This document shows positions 17,748-26,560 of a stretch of 64,000 nucleotides of DNA, piece after piece. Under the pieces are notes generated by a model. It saw nothing but the letters and a program-made list of their open reading frames with translations, did not search any database and was not told where the DNA came from. The position numbers were made by a program, and so were the translations under genes. Position 1 is the stretch's first letter; each line of letters starts with the position of its first letter. The DNA is from Enterobacter sp. (GTDB taxonomy: Bacteria > Pseudomonadota > Gammaproteobacteria > Enterobacterales > Enterobacteriaceae): NCBI GenBank assembly GCA_022649305.1, contig JALCNW010000002.1, positions 84,932-148,931 on the forward strand, given 5' to 3'.

Positions 17748-19444
17748 GCCGTAAAAGTTCTAATGTGGGGGCTGCCATGCTGCAGCCCGGACGCCAGTCG
17801 CAGGCGGCCGGCAATATCAGCGTCATGCCGGCGGCTGAAATGCCCATGGTCCTGACGCTCGACCAGTTAAGCCCGAATCCTGATAATCCGCGAACATCAC
17901 GCAATCCGCGTTATGACGATATCAAGGCTTCCATCCGTTCGCGCGGGCTGGACACCGTGCCCAAAGTCACCCGTGACCCGGATGGTGAGCCCGATATGTA
18001 CATCTTCAGCGACGGGGGTAATACACGTTATCAGATCCTGTCAGAACTGTGGCAGGAAACCGGAGAAGACCGGTTTTTCCGCGTCCATGTGTTGTTCAAG
18101 CCGTGGCCGGGACGGCTGCAGTGTGTTATTGGCCATCTGGCAGAGAATGAAGTGCGCGGGGAGCTGAGTTTTATTGAAAAAGCGCAGGGGATCCACAAAG
18201 CCCGCTCTATATATGAAGAGCAGATGGGAAAGACGGTTTCGTTGCGTCAGTTGTCAGAGCTACTGACCCGTGAAGGTTTGCCAGTCCATTACTCAACAGT
18301 CAGCCGTATGGAAGATGCGCTGAAATATCTTTATCCGTGGATCCCAGACCTGCTTGAGTCCGGGCTTGGCAGGCCACAAATAACGTCACTGCTGGCGCTC
18401 CGGCATGATGCGGAACGCGTGTGGGATGAGTTTTGCCTGATTTCAGACACAGGCGACAAATCCTTCAGCGACGTTTTTGGCCAGTGTTGTGGCCGTTTCA
18501 ACTCCCCGGAACTGTGGTCTCTGGAGATGTTTCGCGATGAATTTATTGGTGATTTACTGCAGGCGTTACCCCATCCGGAACTGGACTATGACCGCTGGAT
18601 GATGGAACTCGATCCTAAAGAACGCAACCGCAGACATCACTTTGGCGAGCCGGAGACGGTTGCCTTTCCCGCCGCAAACAAGCCTGTTAATGCTGATCAC
18701 GCCCTGCATACCACAGGCTCAGATGAGAGTGAAGGCGTCCCGCTACCTGTCTCCAGTTCACGTCCTGAGGTCTCAGGAGGGGCTGTAACGCCCGTTCCGG
18801 GTAATGCGTCTTCTCCTTCTGAAACACCGATTAATGAGCCCCCTCGGCATGAGGTTCAGCCAGATATGTACGGTGCCGCGCCGGTTATTTCAGGTGAGAG
18901 CGGGGATGTTAGCGGGCTGGTTACCCTCTCCGATGGGTACGGAGAAGAGAATGGTGGAGAAGAGGACAATGGGGAGGATGGCCTGCTTTCTCTTTTAACA
19001 CCAGAACCTGAAGTTGTCCTGCAGGATGACGCGCCGGTGAGTAATGACAGCATCTGGCATGTGCCGGCCCATCAGGACGATATCGAACACCTGCAGAATA
19101 CCGCTTTTCGTCTGGCATGGGAGCTGGGTGAGGTCCTTGGCTGCGAAGATGAAATTCTTCCTCAACGCGACAAGGACATGTCTGCCGGTTACGTCGGGGC
19201 AGGTGAGGTGTGTTCTGAAGCCGCCGCATTTCTGCTGGGCCTGACCGGCGAAGCGCCTGTGCTGCATCCGGCGGCAGGGGTGTGTGGTCTGCCAGAGCTT
19301 TTCACCGGCGGCCCGGGTGAGGGGGAAGCACCTGCCCTGACAGATGAAGATGCTCTGAAACTGCTCCGCCTGATGCGCGTTATGCGCCGTCTCCGGGAGC
19401 TGCAACGCGGTCTGAAGTACGGGGAGGATAACAGTGATGAATAA
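17744..19444 (+). CDS. parB: ParB-family partition protein of PFGI-1-type ICEs
   Basis: 566 aa. The N-terminal ParB/Srx-like domain contains LDQLSPNPDNPRTSRNPRYD, then GNTRYQIL and the HTH region SLRQLSELLTREGLPVHYST. The long C-terminal half is acidic and low in complexity, as in the ICE ParB family (TIGR03764), which is longer than plasmid ParB. It would bind a centromere-like site and work with ParA. The ATG overlaps the dnaB stop (ATGA). Confidence 0.88.
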   Translation: MSRKSSNVGAAMLQPGRQSQAAGNISVMPAAEMPMVLTLDQLSPNPDNPRTSRNPRYDDIKASIRSRGLDTVPKVTRDPDGEPDMYIFSDGGNTRYQILSELWQETGEDRFFRVHVLFKPWPGRLQCVIGHLAENEVRGELSFIEKAQGIHKARSIYEEQMGKTVSLRQLSELLTREGLPVHYSTVSRMEDALKYLYPWIPDLLESGLGRPQITSLLALRHDAERVWDEFCLISDTGDKSFSDVFGQCCGRFNSPELWSLEMFRDEFIGDLLQALPHPELDYDRWMMELDPKERNRRHHFGEPETVAFPAANKPVNADHALHTTGSDESEGVPLPVSSSRPEVSGGAVTPVPGNASSPSETPINEPPRHEVQPDMYGAAPVISGESGDVSGLVTLSDGYGEENGGEEDNGEDGLLSLLTPEPEVVLQDDAPVSNDSIWHVPAHQDDIEHLQNTAFRLAWELGEVLGCEDEILPQRDKDMSAGYVGAGEVCSEAAAFLLGLTGEAPVLHPAAGVCGLPELFTGGPGEGEAPALTDEDALKLLRLMRVMRRLRELQRGLKYGEDNSDE

Positions 19445-20147
19445 CTCACAGCGACAGTTGCGACTGCTGAATCTTGTCAGGAAACTGCTGAAGCTGGGCC
19501 GCAGCAACAGTAATGCCCATGAGGCAGGACTGGCCCTGCAGCGTGCCCAGAAGCTGATGGCCAGATACGGTATCAGCGAGCTTGATGCCGGCCTTACATC
19601 CGTGCGCGAAGCGTCTTCCCGCACGGCCCCTTCGGATGCTGAAAAAGTTCCGGAATGGATGGTGACCCTTGTCCGGGGCGTCTGTCATGCCTTTGGCTGC
19701 CAGGCTTATTACTCATGGCGTCAGACCTCTGCCGGGTATCGCCGTTCGGTAACCTTTTACGGATTCAGTGAAAAACCTGAGATAGCAGCCTATGCCTTTG
19801 ATGTGCTGACGCGCCAGCTGAAAGATGCCACAAATTCTTATCTCAAAACCCAGAGTAAGCTGCTGAAACTGGCCACACGCCGGGCGAGAGCGGAGCAGTT
19901 CCGTGACGGCTGGGTATGTGGGGTGCGTGAGGTGATATCGGCAACTGACATCAGCAGCGAGGAGCAGCAGGTGATGAGTCACTGGCTGGAAAGCCGCAGT
20001 ATGAAAACAGTCACAACCCGTGAACTGAAAGCCTGCCGCGGGGCGGATACAGCACGTTATCAGGGGTATGAAGCCGGACAAAATGCCCGTCTTCATCAGG
20101 GTGTCAGCGGCCGGGGTCCGGCAGCCATTGGTTACCGTCAGGATTAA
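19434..20147 (+). CDS. DUF2786 ICE protein
   Basis: 237 aa. The N-terminal ~50 residues match DUF2786 (LLNLVRKLLKLGRSNSNAHE, then AQKLMARYGISE), a small helical domain common in phage and ICE replication regions. The remainder is conserved in SPI-7-like elements but has no known activity. Overlap of 11 nt with parB places it in the same operon. Confidence 0.8.
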   Translation: MMNNSQRQLRLLNLVRKLLKLGRSNSNAHEAGLALQRAQKLMARYGISELDAGLTSVREASSRTAPSDAEKVPEWMVTLVRGVCHAFGCQAYYSWRQTSAGYRRSVTFYGFSEKPEIAAYAFDVLTRQLKDATNSYLKTQSKLLKLATRRARAEQFRDGWVCGVREVISATDISSEEQQVMSHWLESRSMKTVTTRELKACRGADTARYQGYEAGQNARLHQGVSGRGPAAIGYRQD

Positions 20148-20153
20148 GGGGGA

Positions 20154-20744
20154 ATGATGAACAGTTTATCTCAGGCTGCAAACGGATTATTGATGCAGCT
20201 GGTTATGGATCTCAGAAGTGGCTATCTCCGCCGCTGCGAATCGCTGGGACTGAACCGCGAGGAAATGCAGATGCTGCAGGGGCTCTCGCTCGAAGAGCTT
20301 CACTACCTTTCCGGCAGTGAGGTGTCGATCATCAGTGTGGGCATCAATCACGGCAATCTGGTGCGCATGCTACAGCAGGCCCGGACGGAACAGAAACGAC
20401 TCCAGCGTATCGATCGGGCGCTGGCGCTGGGCGGCTCCATTGAACTGATGGCCAATTACTTCGGGCTCTCCAGTACGGACGTGGCGGCCCGCCGTCGCAT
20501 TGCCGGTATCGATGTCCGGCCGGGGCGCGGTAACGCACTGGGTGATGAGGAAAACGCCGCCCTGTGGCGTCAGTGGCAAAAGTCCGGCGTTGAAGACGCG
20601 GAAAGTGCTGACGGGCTGGACGTAATGATGCTGGCTGCAGAACAGATGAACGTCTCGCTGACGTCGGTCTGGCATGCCGTCCGCGGCTGGCACAAGACCC
20701 GGCAGCCTTCTCCGGCCCGAACGCCGGTAAGGAAGACGGCATGA
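20154..20744 (+). CDS. DUF2857 ICE protein (STY4526-like)
   Basis: 196 aa. The family pattern is visible: MDLRSGYLRRCESLGLNREE, the aromatic LSLEELHYLSGSEVSI, and IDRALALGGSIELMANYFGL, which is followed by a likely helix-turn-helix (SSTDVAARRRIAGI). This suggests a DNA-binding regulator or replication accessory protein; it often follows the DUF2786 gene in these ICEs. GGGGGA just upstream serves as ribosome site. Confidence 0.75.
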   Translation: MMNSLSQAANGLLMQLVMDLRSGYLRRCESLGLNREEMQMLQGLSLEELHYLSGSEVSIISVGINHGNLVRMLQQARTEQKRLQRIDRALALGGSIELMANYFGLSSTDVAARRRIAGIDVRPGRGNALGDEENAALWRQWQKSGVEDAESADGLDVMMLAAEQMNVSLTSVWHAVRGWHKTRQPSPARTPVRKTA

Positions 20745-20989
20745 AATACAGAATGGTTGTGCCGGGCCTGCGGGCTCCCCATGGTACGCCGCCGCAATGC
20801 TGTCAAAAGGCGTTACGTCAGGTTCGCCGTTTCCGGCAGGGGGCGCGTAATTACACCCGGCTCGATGAGAAAGGCTGCGGTTACTACAAAATCGATCTCG
20901 GCCCGTTCTGGCGTCTGCTGAGTCGCAACGAAGGCCGGACATGGCTTCTTCTCAGCCACGAACGCTATAACAGCGCCATACGGAAATAG
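20741..20989 (+). CDS. Small basic ICE protein (ParE-toxin-like fold possible)
   Basis: 82 aa, basic, starting at an ATGA overlap with the DUF2857 gene. The text KALRQVRRFRQGARNYTRLDE followed by YKIDLGPFWRLLS and WLLLSHERYNS resembles a short ParE/RelE-like barrel, and similar ICE proteins carry that label. No cognate antitoxin is adjacent, so a toxin role is not supported. Coupled translation shows it is a real gene. Confidence 0.6.
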   Translation: MKYRMVVPGLRAPHGTPPQCCQKALRQVRRFRQGARNYTRLDEKGCGYYKIDLGPFWRLLSRNEGRTWLLLSHERYNSAIRK

Positions 20990-21010
20990 CAGCATGACAG
21001 CCTGTTTACC

Positions 21011-21032
21011 CTGCACCCGTACGCGGGTGCAG
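21011..21032. other. Hairpin upstream of the STY4528-like gene
   Basis: Perfect 9-bp stem CTGCACCCG-tacg-CGGGTGCAG in the 99-nt gap, followed by a smaller CGGCCG stem before the ribosome site. No T-run follows, so it is a leader or processing hairpin rather than a clear terminator. Confidence 0.5.
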
Positions 21033-21088
21033 TACTAAGCATACTGACAGTTCAGAACGGCCGTGATGGCGGCCGAAAAGGAAAAATA

Positions 21089-22327
21089 ATGAGTCTGCCT
21101 GCTGAAAGCCTGATTGCTTATACGCTGGATAAAATGAATGCCCGCCTTGCGGCCAGTCCCCGGCGGGATGATGGCAGGATACGTAACGGCCTGCTGTTTA
21201 CTGGAAATGTGCATGATTCCATTCCCCGCCGGCTGTTGCTCGACACGCGGTTGTCACCACTGGACAAGATGGGCTGGATGATGATCCGGCTGTATGCACA
21301 AAATAATGAGGGGGCGGTTTTCCCCAGCTATGACGAACTGCAGCTGCAGCTTGCCTCACCCGGAAAGGGGAAAGCCTCAAGGGAAACGGTAAGCCGCGTC
21401 CTGCTTATGCTGCGAATAACCGGCTGGCTCAGCCTCTGTAAACGCGTGCGGGATGATAAAGGGCGGGTGCGGGGGAATATCTATGCTCAGCACGATGAGC
21501 CCCTGACGTTCAGCGATGCGGAAATGCTCGACCCCCGCTTCCTTGATACGGTGGCGGATGCCTGCCTGAGTAAAAACCGGACTATCAGCCAGACCGCCCG
21601 CGAAGTGCTCGACGATATAAAAAACGACCCCACCATGCGCCATTATCGCAGCCATCTTGCGCTGATTGAATCGCGTCTGGACCGCCCACAGACGCCCAGC
21701 CAGATGGCGAAACATCATCACCGAATACCCTGTCCCGCACCGGGTTCGGAAACCGAACTCAGTCATAAACGGCCAGGAATCGCCGCTAAAAAACAGGGTT
21801 CGGATACCGAACTCAGTCCAGAAAGGCATAACAACTCACTAAGTTCGGAATCCGTACTGCCAGTAAAAACAGGCAGTTATGGCCGGGTTCGGAAACCGAA
21901 CCATTACGTACGTAGTATCACACACAGTGTGAATAAAAATACGTACGTACCGGGTAAACCTGTGCTTCCCGACAGTCTGCATGAACTTGTTCCGGCAGAA
22001 GATATTGCCATGCTGACCGCACAGCTGCAGGCGTTGCCTGAGGAGCAGGCACAACTTGTGCTGCTCAGCCTGCAAAAGGTGATGGCACGCCAGCAGCTCA
22101 GCAACCCGGTAGGCTGGTTGCTGGCCGTGATGAAGAAGGCGCGTGAGGGCAGGTTATACGCGCCCCGTCAGGGTGGCGATATATCTGACAGTGTCGGGCA
22201 AAAAACAGTTCAGCGTCCCGAACAGCAACAATGGAAACCCGAACCACGCGCCTCTGCCCGCCCGGTATCGGAGGAAAATATCAGGGATCTGGTGAAGAAA
22301 ATTCGGGAAAAAATCATAAATTCATGA
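21089..22327 (+). CDS. STY4528-family ICE replication protein
   Basis: 412 aa. The N-terminal ~170 residues contain a winged-helix-like region (LSPLDKMGWMMIRLYAQNNE, then PSYDELQLQLASPGKGKASRET) as in plasmid and island replication regulators. The middle is Ser/Thr/Arg-rich and contains several copies of a 'GSxTEL'-type peptide (GSETELSHK, GSDTELSPE). It matches what is annotated as the STY4528 family of pathogenicity-island replication proteins. Just downstream are 36-bp tandem palindromic repeats that could be its binding sites. Confidence 0.75.
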   Translation: MSLPAESLIAYTLDKMNARLAASPRRDDGRIRNGLLFTGNVHDSIPRRLLLDTRLSPLDKMGWMMIRLYAQNNEGAVFPSYDELQLQLASPGKGKASRETVSRVLLMLRITGWLSLCKRVRDDKGRVRGNIYAQHDEPLTFSDAEMLDPRFLDTVADACLSKNRTISQTAREVLDDIKNDPTMRHYRSHLALIESRLDRPQTPSQMAKHHHRIPCPAPGSETELSHKRPGIAAKKQGSDTELSPERHNNSLSSESVLPVKTGSYGRVRKPNHYVRSITHSVNKNTYVPGKPVLPDSLHELVPAEDIAMLTAQLQALPEEQAQLVLLSLQKVMARQQLSNPVGWLLAVMKKAREGRLYAPRQGGDISDSVGQKTVQRPEQQQWKPEPRASARPVSEENIRDLVKKIREKIINS

Positions 22328-22390
22328 GATTGCAGATTTTTACAGGCAGCGGCGCATGAAGTCTTGCACTTTTGTCAGCAAAAATGCTGG

Positions 22391-22470
22391 CTAAAAAGTG
22401 AGCGCTGTTGCCAGTGGCAACACTGACTAAAAAGTAAGCACTGTTGCCAGTGGCAACAGTGGTTAAAAGC
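22391..22470. repeat. 36-bp tandem repeats with a palindromic core (iteron-like)
   Basis: Two adjacent 36-nt units (22391-22426 and 22427-22462) share CTAAAAAGTxAGCxCTG and the core TGTTGCCA-g-TGGCAACA, and a decayed third unit starts at 22463. Upstream is CAGCAAAAATGCTG. They lie in the 291-nt gap after the replication gene. The arrangement looks like iterons or partition-protein sites. Confidence 0.7.
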
Positions 22471-22618
22471 CAGGCAATATTTCTTCGCCATAAAAGAGAT
22501 GAAGGTCCTGCAAATTTGTAATGGTGACGATCTGGTTTTAAGTTGTTCATATACCCCTCTCGCCCGGACTATCTCAAGCGTGTCAAAACTCATTACCCAC
22601 TAAAGAGAGGCGTTAGAC

Positions 22619-23344
22619 ATGTCTGATGGTAAAACAAAGGGCGGAACAACCGCTTCACGAGCGGGGGCCCTACAGTCCTCTGTTAATATCCTGCTCCATA
22701 CACATTATGCAATCCGGCTTTGGGAGGGCAGGAAACGTGATGCTCCGGACGAGACAGGGGTGAAAAAAAAGAGGCCTGAAATAATCAGCATGCCGCAAGC
22801 CATTGCACGAGCTGGTAATGCTTCCCGAGACTCAGCGGCAGATAATCCCTATGCCGATATGGCTCTGGTACGGCTCGAAGAAGCCCTGCAACGAGCAACA
22901 CTTAAAATTAATGAAAACGTCAGTTCACTGGATGCCATATTGTCAGCCGTACCCAAAGGGGTAACGCTCTCGGAAGTTGAATCAGCCGATCCGTTAAATG
23001 TCAGCGTTTTCAGCCGTTCACCGTTAGGATACCGGTGCGTATGGCTTCTGGTTGGATATGATCAGTTAGCAATGAAAGCTTTCCAGGCTTTTCATTACGG
23101 GCTGATTTCGCGTTCGCAACGTGACACTATCCTGGACAATGGTGGCCATGCTGTTCGTCAGGTCTATGGCGTGATTCAGCCTTACCGAACACTTGCAGTG
23201 ACTCGCCGTGATATTGCAGAAAAAACCACGCAAGGGCTTGTTGCCATTGAGCGAAATGGCGAACCTGATCCGGATGTGTTAAGCGGTAAAAAACGCTCTT
23301 CGTTCTCACCTCCGCTTAAAAACAACATAGCAGAGGAGGAATAA
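22619..23344 (+). CDS. TIGR03761-family ICE protein (PFL_4669)
   Basis: 241 aa. The start (GALQSSVNILLHTHYAIRLW EGRK-type text) is the hallmark of the PFL_4669 integrating-element family, and the rest (NPYADMALVRLEEAL, DPLNVSVFSRSPLGYRCVWL) agrees. Its role is unknown; it is conserved next to topB in PFGI-1-type elements. The gap to the lipoprotein gene is 1 nt, so they are co-translated. Confidence 0.85.
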   Translation: MSDGKTKGGTTASRAGALQSSVNILLHTHYAIRLWEGRKRDAPDETGVKKKRPEIISMPQAIARAGNASRDSAADNPYADMALVRLEEALQRATLKINENVSSLDAILSAVPKGVTLSEVESADPLNVSVFSRSPLGYRCVWLLVGYDQLAMKAFQAFHYGLISRSQRDTILDNGGHAVRQVYGVIQPYRTLAVTRRDIAEKTTQGLVAIERNGEPDPDVLSGKKRSSFSPPLKNNIAEEE

Positions 23345-23345
23345 T

Positions 23346-23900
23346 ATGATTCGCCCTGTGTTCCTCCTCACCTCCTTCTTTTTACTGAGCGGATGCGCAA
23401 CAACGGACTGGGCTGCGATTAATAAACAGGTCAGTGACACAGCCGCAAACCTGACAAAAACGTTGGGCGGCAACAGCAGCGGAGAAAGTGGCGGGATGCC
23501 GCTGATGAGTCCGGCGGGGCAACAGGCCATGAAGTCCGTCGATAAAACGTTCTCCGTGCCGGTCGATGTGGATACCGCGGCGGCCCGCCTGAAGCGCCAT
23601 TACAAATTTATCTCCACGCAGGAGCTTGAGGCACTGCGGCAGGCCGCAAATGACGCGGACTGGAAAGCGGCGGCTGAAGATGATGCGCATCCCGTCTGGG
23701 ACGCCATGCCGGGCAGCTACTACAAAATGGGCTCCGACTGGAACGAACGTGATCACCTGGATATCGAAATCGAGAAAAACGGGTCCGGCAGCAGGCTCTA
23801 TGTTGTCTATCGCTCATCATCATCACAGCGTCTGGCCGGGTCCGGCGTCACGAAGCTGATGAATGATGTCCGCGCTGTTGCGGCGGGTGAAAAACGCTGA
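23346..23900 (+). CDS. ICE lipoprotein, copy 1
   Basis: 184 aa with a lipobox (FLLSGCA, Cys about residue 17), so it is predicted to be a lipoprotein. The C-terminal ~100 residues are strongly conserved with a second gene in this window (59904-60452): DVDTAAAR, KRHYKF, WKAAAEDDAHPVW, PGSYYKMGSDWN, EIEKNGSGS and LMNDV-type text. The function is unknown. AGGAGGAATA gives a strong ribosome site. It sits between the PFL_4669 gene and topB. Confidence 0.82.
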   Translation: MIRPVFLLTSFFLLSGCATTDWAAINKQVSDTAANLTKTLGGNSSGESGGMPLMSPAGQQAMKSVDKTFSVPVDVDTAAARLKRHYKFISTQELEALRQAANDADWKAAAEDDAHPVWDAMPGSYYKMGSDWNERDHLDIEIEKNGSGSRLYVVYRSSSSQRLAGSGVTKLMNDVRAVAAGEKR

Positions 23901-23915
23901 TGCGGGAGGCAACAC

Positions 23916-25925
23916 ATGCAACTCTTTCTGTGTGAAAAACCATCACAGGCAAAGGATATTGCCCGCGTGCTGGGTATCAGCAAGCGTGAGCAGGGATTTA
24001 TCAGCGGCGGTAACATCGTTGTGACCTGGGCGGTCGGCCATTTACTCGAAACTGCCAGCCCTGAAGCCTATGGTGAGCAGTATGGCAGGCCATGGCGTGC
24101 CGATGTCCTGCCTGTGCTGCCTGAGACCTGGGAAATGGTCGTCAAGGAGCAGACAAAATCGCAGTTCACTGTTATCAGTAAGCTGCTCAAAAAGGCCTCT
24201 GAGGTGGTCATCGCCACCGATGCCGACCGCGAGGGCGAGGTGATCGCGCGTGAGCTGCTGGAATACTGCCGCTACAGTGGCGCGGTACGCCGGCTCTGGT
24301 TGTCAGCCCTGGATGAGGCCAGTGTGAAGGAAGCACTGGGCAATATTCTTCCCGGAGAAAAAACAGCCCTGCTGTACGATGCCGGCAAGGGCCGGAGCCA
24401 GGCTGACTGGCTCATCGGTATGAACCTGACCCGCCTTTATACTCTCAAAGCCCGTGACTCAGGGGTGTCAGAAGTGCTGTCCGTCGGGCGGGTACAGACG
24501 CCGACGCTTGCCATGGTGGTTAACCGGGATAATGAAATTACGTCCTTCGTGCCAAAGCCCTGGTGGCAGGTACATGCGCTTATTGAAAAAGAGGGCGTCC
24601 GGTTCCGGGCTGGCTGGGTGCCCGTTGAGCAGTACTGTGATGAGGAAAAGCGTTGCATCAATCCTCAGGCTGCCCGGGCGGTGGGACAGCTGTGTCAGCA
24701 GCAGGGCAGGGCTGCGGTACTGGAGGTGACACAGAAGCGGGAGAAAACGGCGGCACCCCTCTGTTTTGACCTGGGCACCCTTCAGCAGGTCTGTTCCCGA
24801 AAATTCGGCATGGGCGCAAATGATGTGCTCGCCATTGCTCAGTCACTTTACGAAACCCACAAAGCGACCACCTACCCCCGTACAGACTGCGGTTTTCTGC
24901 CAACTTCCATGCAGCAGGAAATATCCGACGTGCTGGCGGCAGTGGCGAAATCCGATCCGGCTGTGGCCCCGGTACTGAATCAGCTGGACAGGCAGTTTGT
25001 CTCGCGTGTCTGGAATGACAAAAAAATCACCGCGCACCATGCCATCATTCCCACCCGACAGGCATTTGATTTGTCACGCCTCAGTGCCGATGAGCTGAAG
25101 GTCTACCAGCTGATTCGCCAGCATTATTTCGCCCAGTTCCTTCCGCTGCAGGAATCTGACGTGACGGAGGCCTCTTTCAATATCGGTGGACAGCTGTTCC
25201 GTACACGCGGGAAAGTCGGTGTGGTGACGGGCTGGAAGTCATTGTTCCTGGCTGAAAAAGATGACGATGAAGAGGACGTCGACGGTGACAGTATGGCGCT
25301 GCCGGCGCTGGCAAAAGGGGATATTTGCGCTGTCACCGGTTCTGAGGTTAAGGATATGAAAACCAGTCCGCCCAAACCGTTCACGGAGGGGACGCTGATT
25401 GCTGCCATGAAGAACGCGGCCAGTTTCGTCAGTGACCCGAAGCTGAAGAAAGTGCTGCGTGATAACGCCGGTCTGGGCACAGAGGCGACGCGTGCGGCTG
25501 TGCTTGAAACCCTCTTCAAACGACACTATCTGGAGAAAAAAGGGAAGCACATCCACTCAACGCAGATGGCCCGGGAGCTGATTGCGGCCCTGCCGGAAAC
25601 GCTGACGAGCCCGGGCATGACCGCATTATGGGAGCAGGCACTGGATGATATTTCGCAGGGGAAAATGTCGCTTGCGGTCTTTATGCAAAAGCAGCTGCAG
25701 TGGACCCGTCACCTTGTCGAAAAAGGCCGTCAGGACAGTGTGAAAATTACTGCTCCCGTCACGCCTCCCTGCCCGTTATGCAAAGGACCCACGCGTAAAC
25801 GTAAAGGTAAAAATGGTGATTTTTGGGGGTGCATACGCTATCCGGACTGTGAGGGAATTATCAGTACAGGTAAGAAGAAAGCAGCGAAGCGTAAAAAAAC
25901 ATCGGTTAAGGCTAAAACAGAATAA
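23916..25925 (+). CDS. topB: DNA topoisomerase III (ICE copy)
   Basis: 669 aa, near the size of TopB. The Toprim start LFLCEKPSQAKDIARVLG, the acidic cluster ATDADREGEV, the catalytic Tyr in TYPRTD (about residue 320) and a C-terminal four-Cys zinc element (CPLCKGPT, then WGCIRYPDC) are all present. It decatenates single-stranded intermediates and likely assists replication or conjugation of the ICE; SPI-7 and PAPI-1 carry it at this place. The frame is intact. Confidence 0.95.
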   Translation: MQLFLCEKPSQAKDIARVLGISKREQGFISGGNIVVTWAVGHLLETASPEAYGEQYGRPWRADVLPVLPETWEMVVKEQTKSQFTVISKLLKKASEVVIATDADREGEVIARELLEYCRYSGAVRRLWLSALDEASVKEALGNILPGEKTALLYDAGKGRSQADWLIGMNLTRLYTLKARDSGVSEVLSVGRVQTPTLAMVVNRDNEITSFVPKPWWQVHALIEKEGVRFRAGWVPVEQYCDEEKRCINPQAARAVGQLCQQQGRAAVLEVTQKREKTAAPLCFDLGTLQQVCSRKFGMGANDVLAIAQSLYETHKATTYPRTDCGFLPTSMQQEISDVLAAVAKSDPAVAPVLNQLDRQFVSRVWNDKKITAHHAIIPTRQAFDLSRLSADELKVYQLIRQHYFAQFLPLQESDVTEASFNIGGQLFRTRGKVGVVTGWKSLFLAEKDDDEEDVDGDSMALPALAKGDICAVTGSEVKDMKTSPPKPFTEGTLIAAMKNAASFVSDPKLKKVLRDNAGLGTEATRAAVLETLFKRHYLEKKGKHIHSTQMARELIAALPETLTSPGMTALWEQALDDISQGKMSLAVFMQKQLQWTRHLVEKGRQDSVKITAPVTPPCPLCKGPTRKRKGKNGDFWGCIRYPDCEGIISTGKKKAAKRKKTSVKAKTE

Positions 25926-26288
25926 TCCGCGCAGTATTGAACTATTTCACTGTACAACCCCGGGCCGGGTTCTGCTATTGTTGCCAGGCTTTGATGCATA
26001 GGTGCCCCGCTGGCCACGGTGCTGTAAGGTAAACTTTAACGGGATTTACCCCCAGCAGGCCTGGCAGGAAGTTATTGCACACTAACTGACCTGTAAGACG
26101 CATGCACTCCGTGAAAACCGCGTCGGGATTATTCCCCGGAGACAGATGAGACGACCGCAGGTTAAGGCACTGACCCCAGGGCACCGGAAACGGTGCCCTT
26201 TTATTTTTACGGATCACGTTTTCCATTTTGACCGTTGACATTCAGGGAGGACGGTTTAATTATAAAAGTGCTAAACCGTCGTTCATAC
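25926..26288. other. Gene-free leader with terminator and inverted repeat
   Basis: No supported gene. It contains the topB-distal terminator (26179-26208) and a 9-bp inverted repeat GACGGTTTA...TAAACCGTC (26250-26280) with TATAAA in its loop, a possible promoter with overlapping operator ahead of the structured RNA. Confidence 0.5.
26179..26208 (+). terminator. Rho-independent terminator
   Basis: Stem GGGCACCG / CGGTGCCC with GAAA loop and TTTTATTTTT tail. It separates topB from the RNA-DUF3577-ssb unit. Confidence 0.88.
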
Positions 26289-26445
26289 GACCACCAATGA
26301 TTCAGTAGCCTGTGAGAATCGCCTTCGGGTGGCTACAGCGAAAGCTCCTGTAACCTGAAAGGGAGCAAACTTTGGTACATCTGCGCACCTTTGAAAGCAG
26401 ATATCGCCTGTACAAGCGCATTACGACGCGGCGATGAAGGTTCCT
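26289..26445 (+). ncRNA. Structured RNA upstream of DUF3577 (DUF3577 motif-like), copy 1
   Basis: Starts at GACCACCAATG. Hairpin 1 is GTAGCC...GGCTAC around CGCCTTCGGG. Hairpin 2 is GCTCC...GGGAGC with loop containing CCTGAAA. Hairpin 3 is ATCTGC...GCAGAT with loop ACCTTTGAAA, followed by ATCG...CGAT, with AAGGTT able to pair back to ACCTT. All elements recur in copy 2 (61288-61512) with compensatory changes, so the structure is conserved as RNA (or as folded single-stranded DNA). A motif named for DUF3577 has been described in comparative RNA screens, and this one precedes a DUF3577 gene. Function is unknown. Confidence 0.75.
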
Positions 26446-26560
26446 TCAACATACCAGACTCTCAGGATTCAACCGATCCTGACCCCCGACGGGAAACCAC
26501 TCCCGTCAGGGCAGATGGTTTCTCCGTCGTACCTATTTTTACCTCCATGGAGAAAACATC

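Noticed and set aside
22391-22470. CRISPR array
   Set aside because: The two units are directly adjacent without spacers, so they are tandem repeats and not CRISPR. No cas genes are present.
22314-22593. Minus-strand ORFs with repeated ATGNSA peptides
   Set aside because: The peptide repeat only reflects the 36-bp DNA repeats.
25975-26241. 88-aa minus-strand ORF after topB
   Set aside because: It runs through the terminator hairpin and has no ribosome site or domain.
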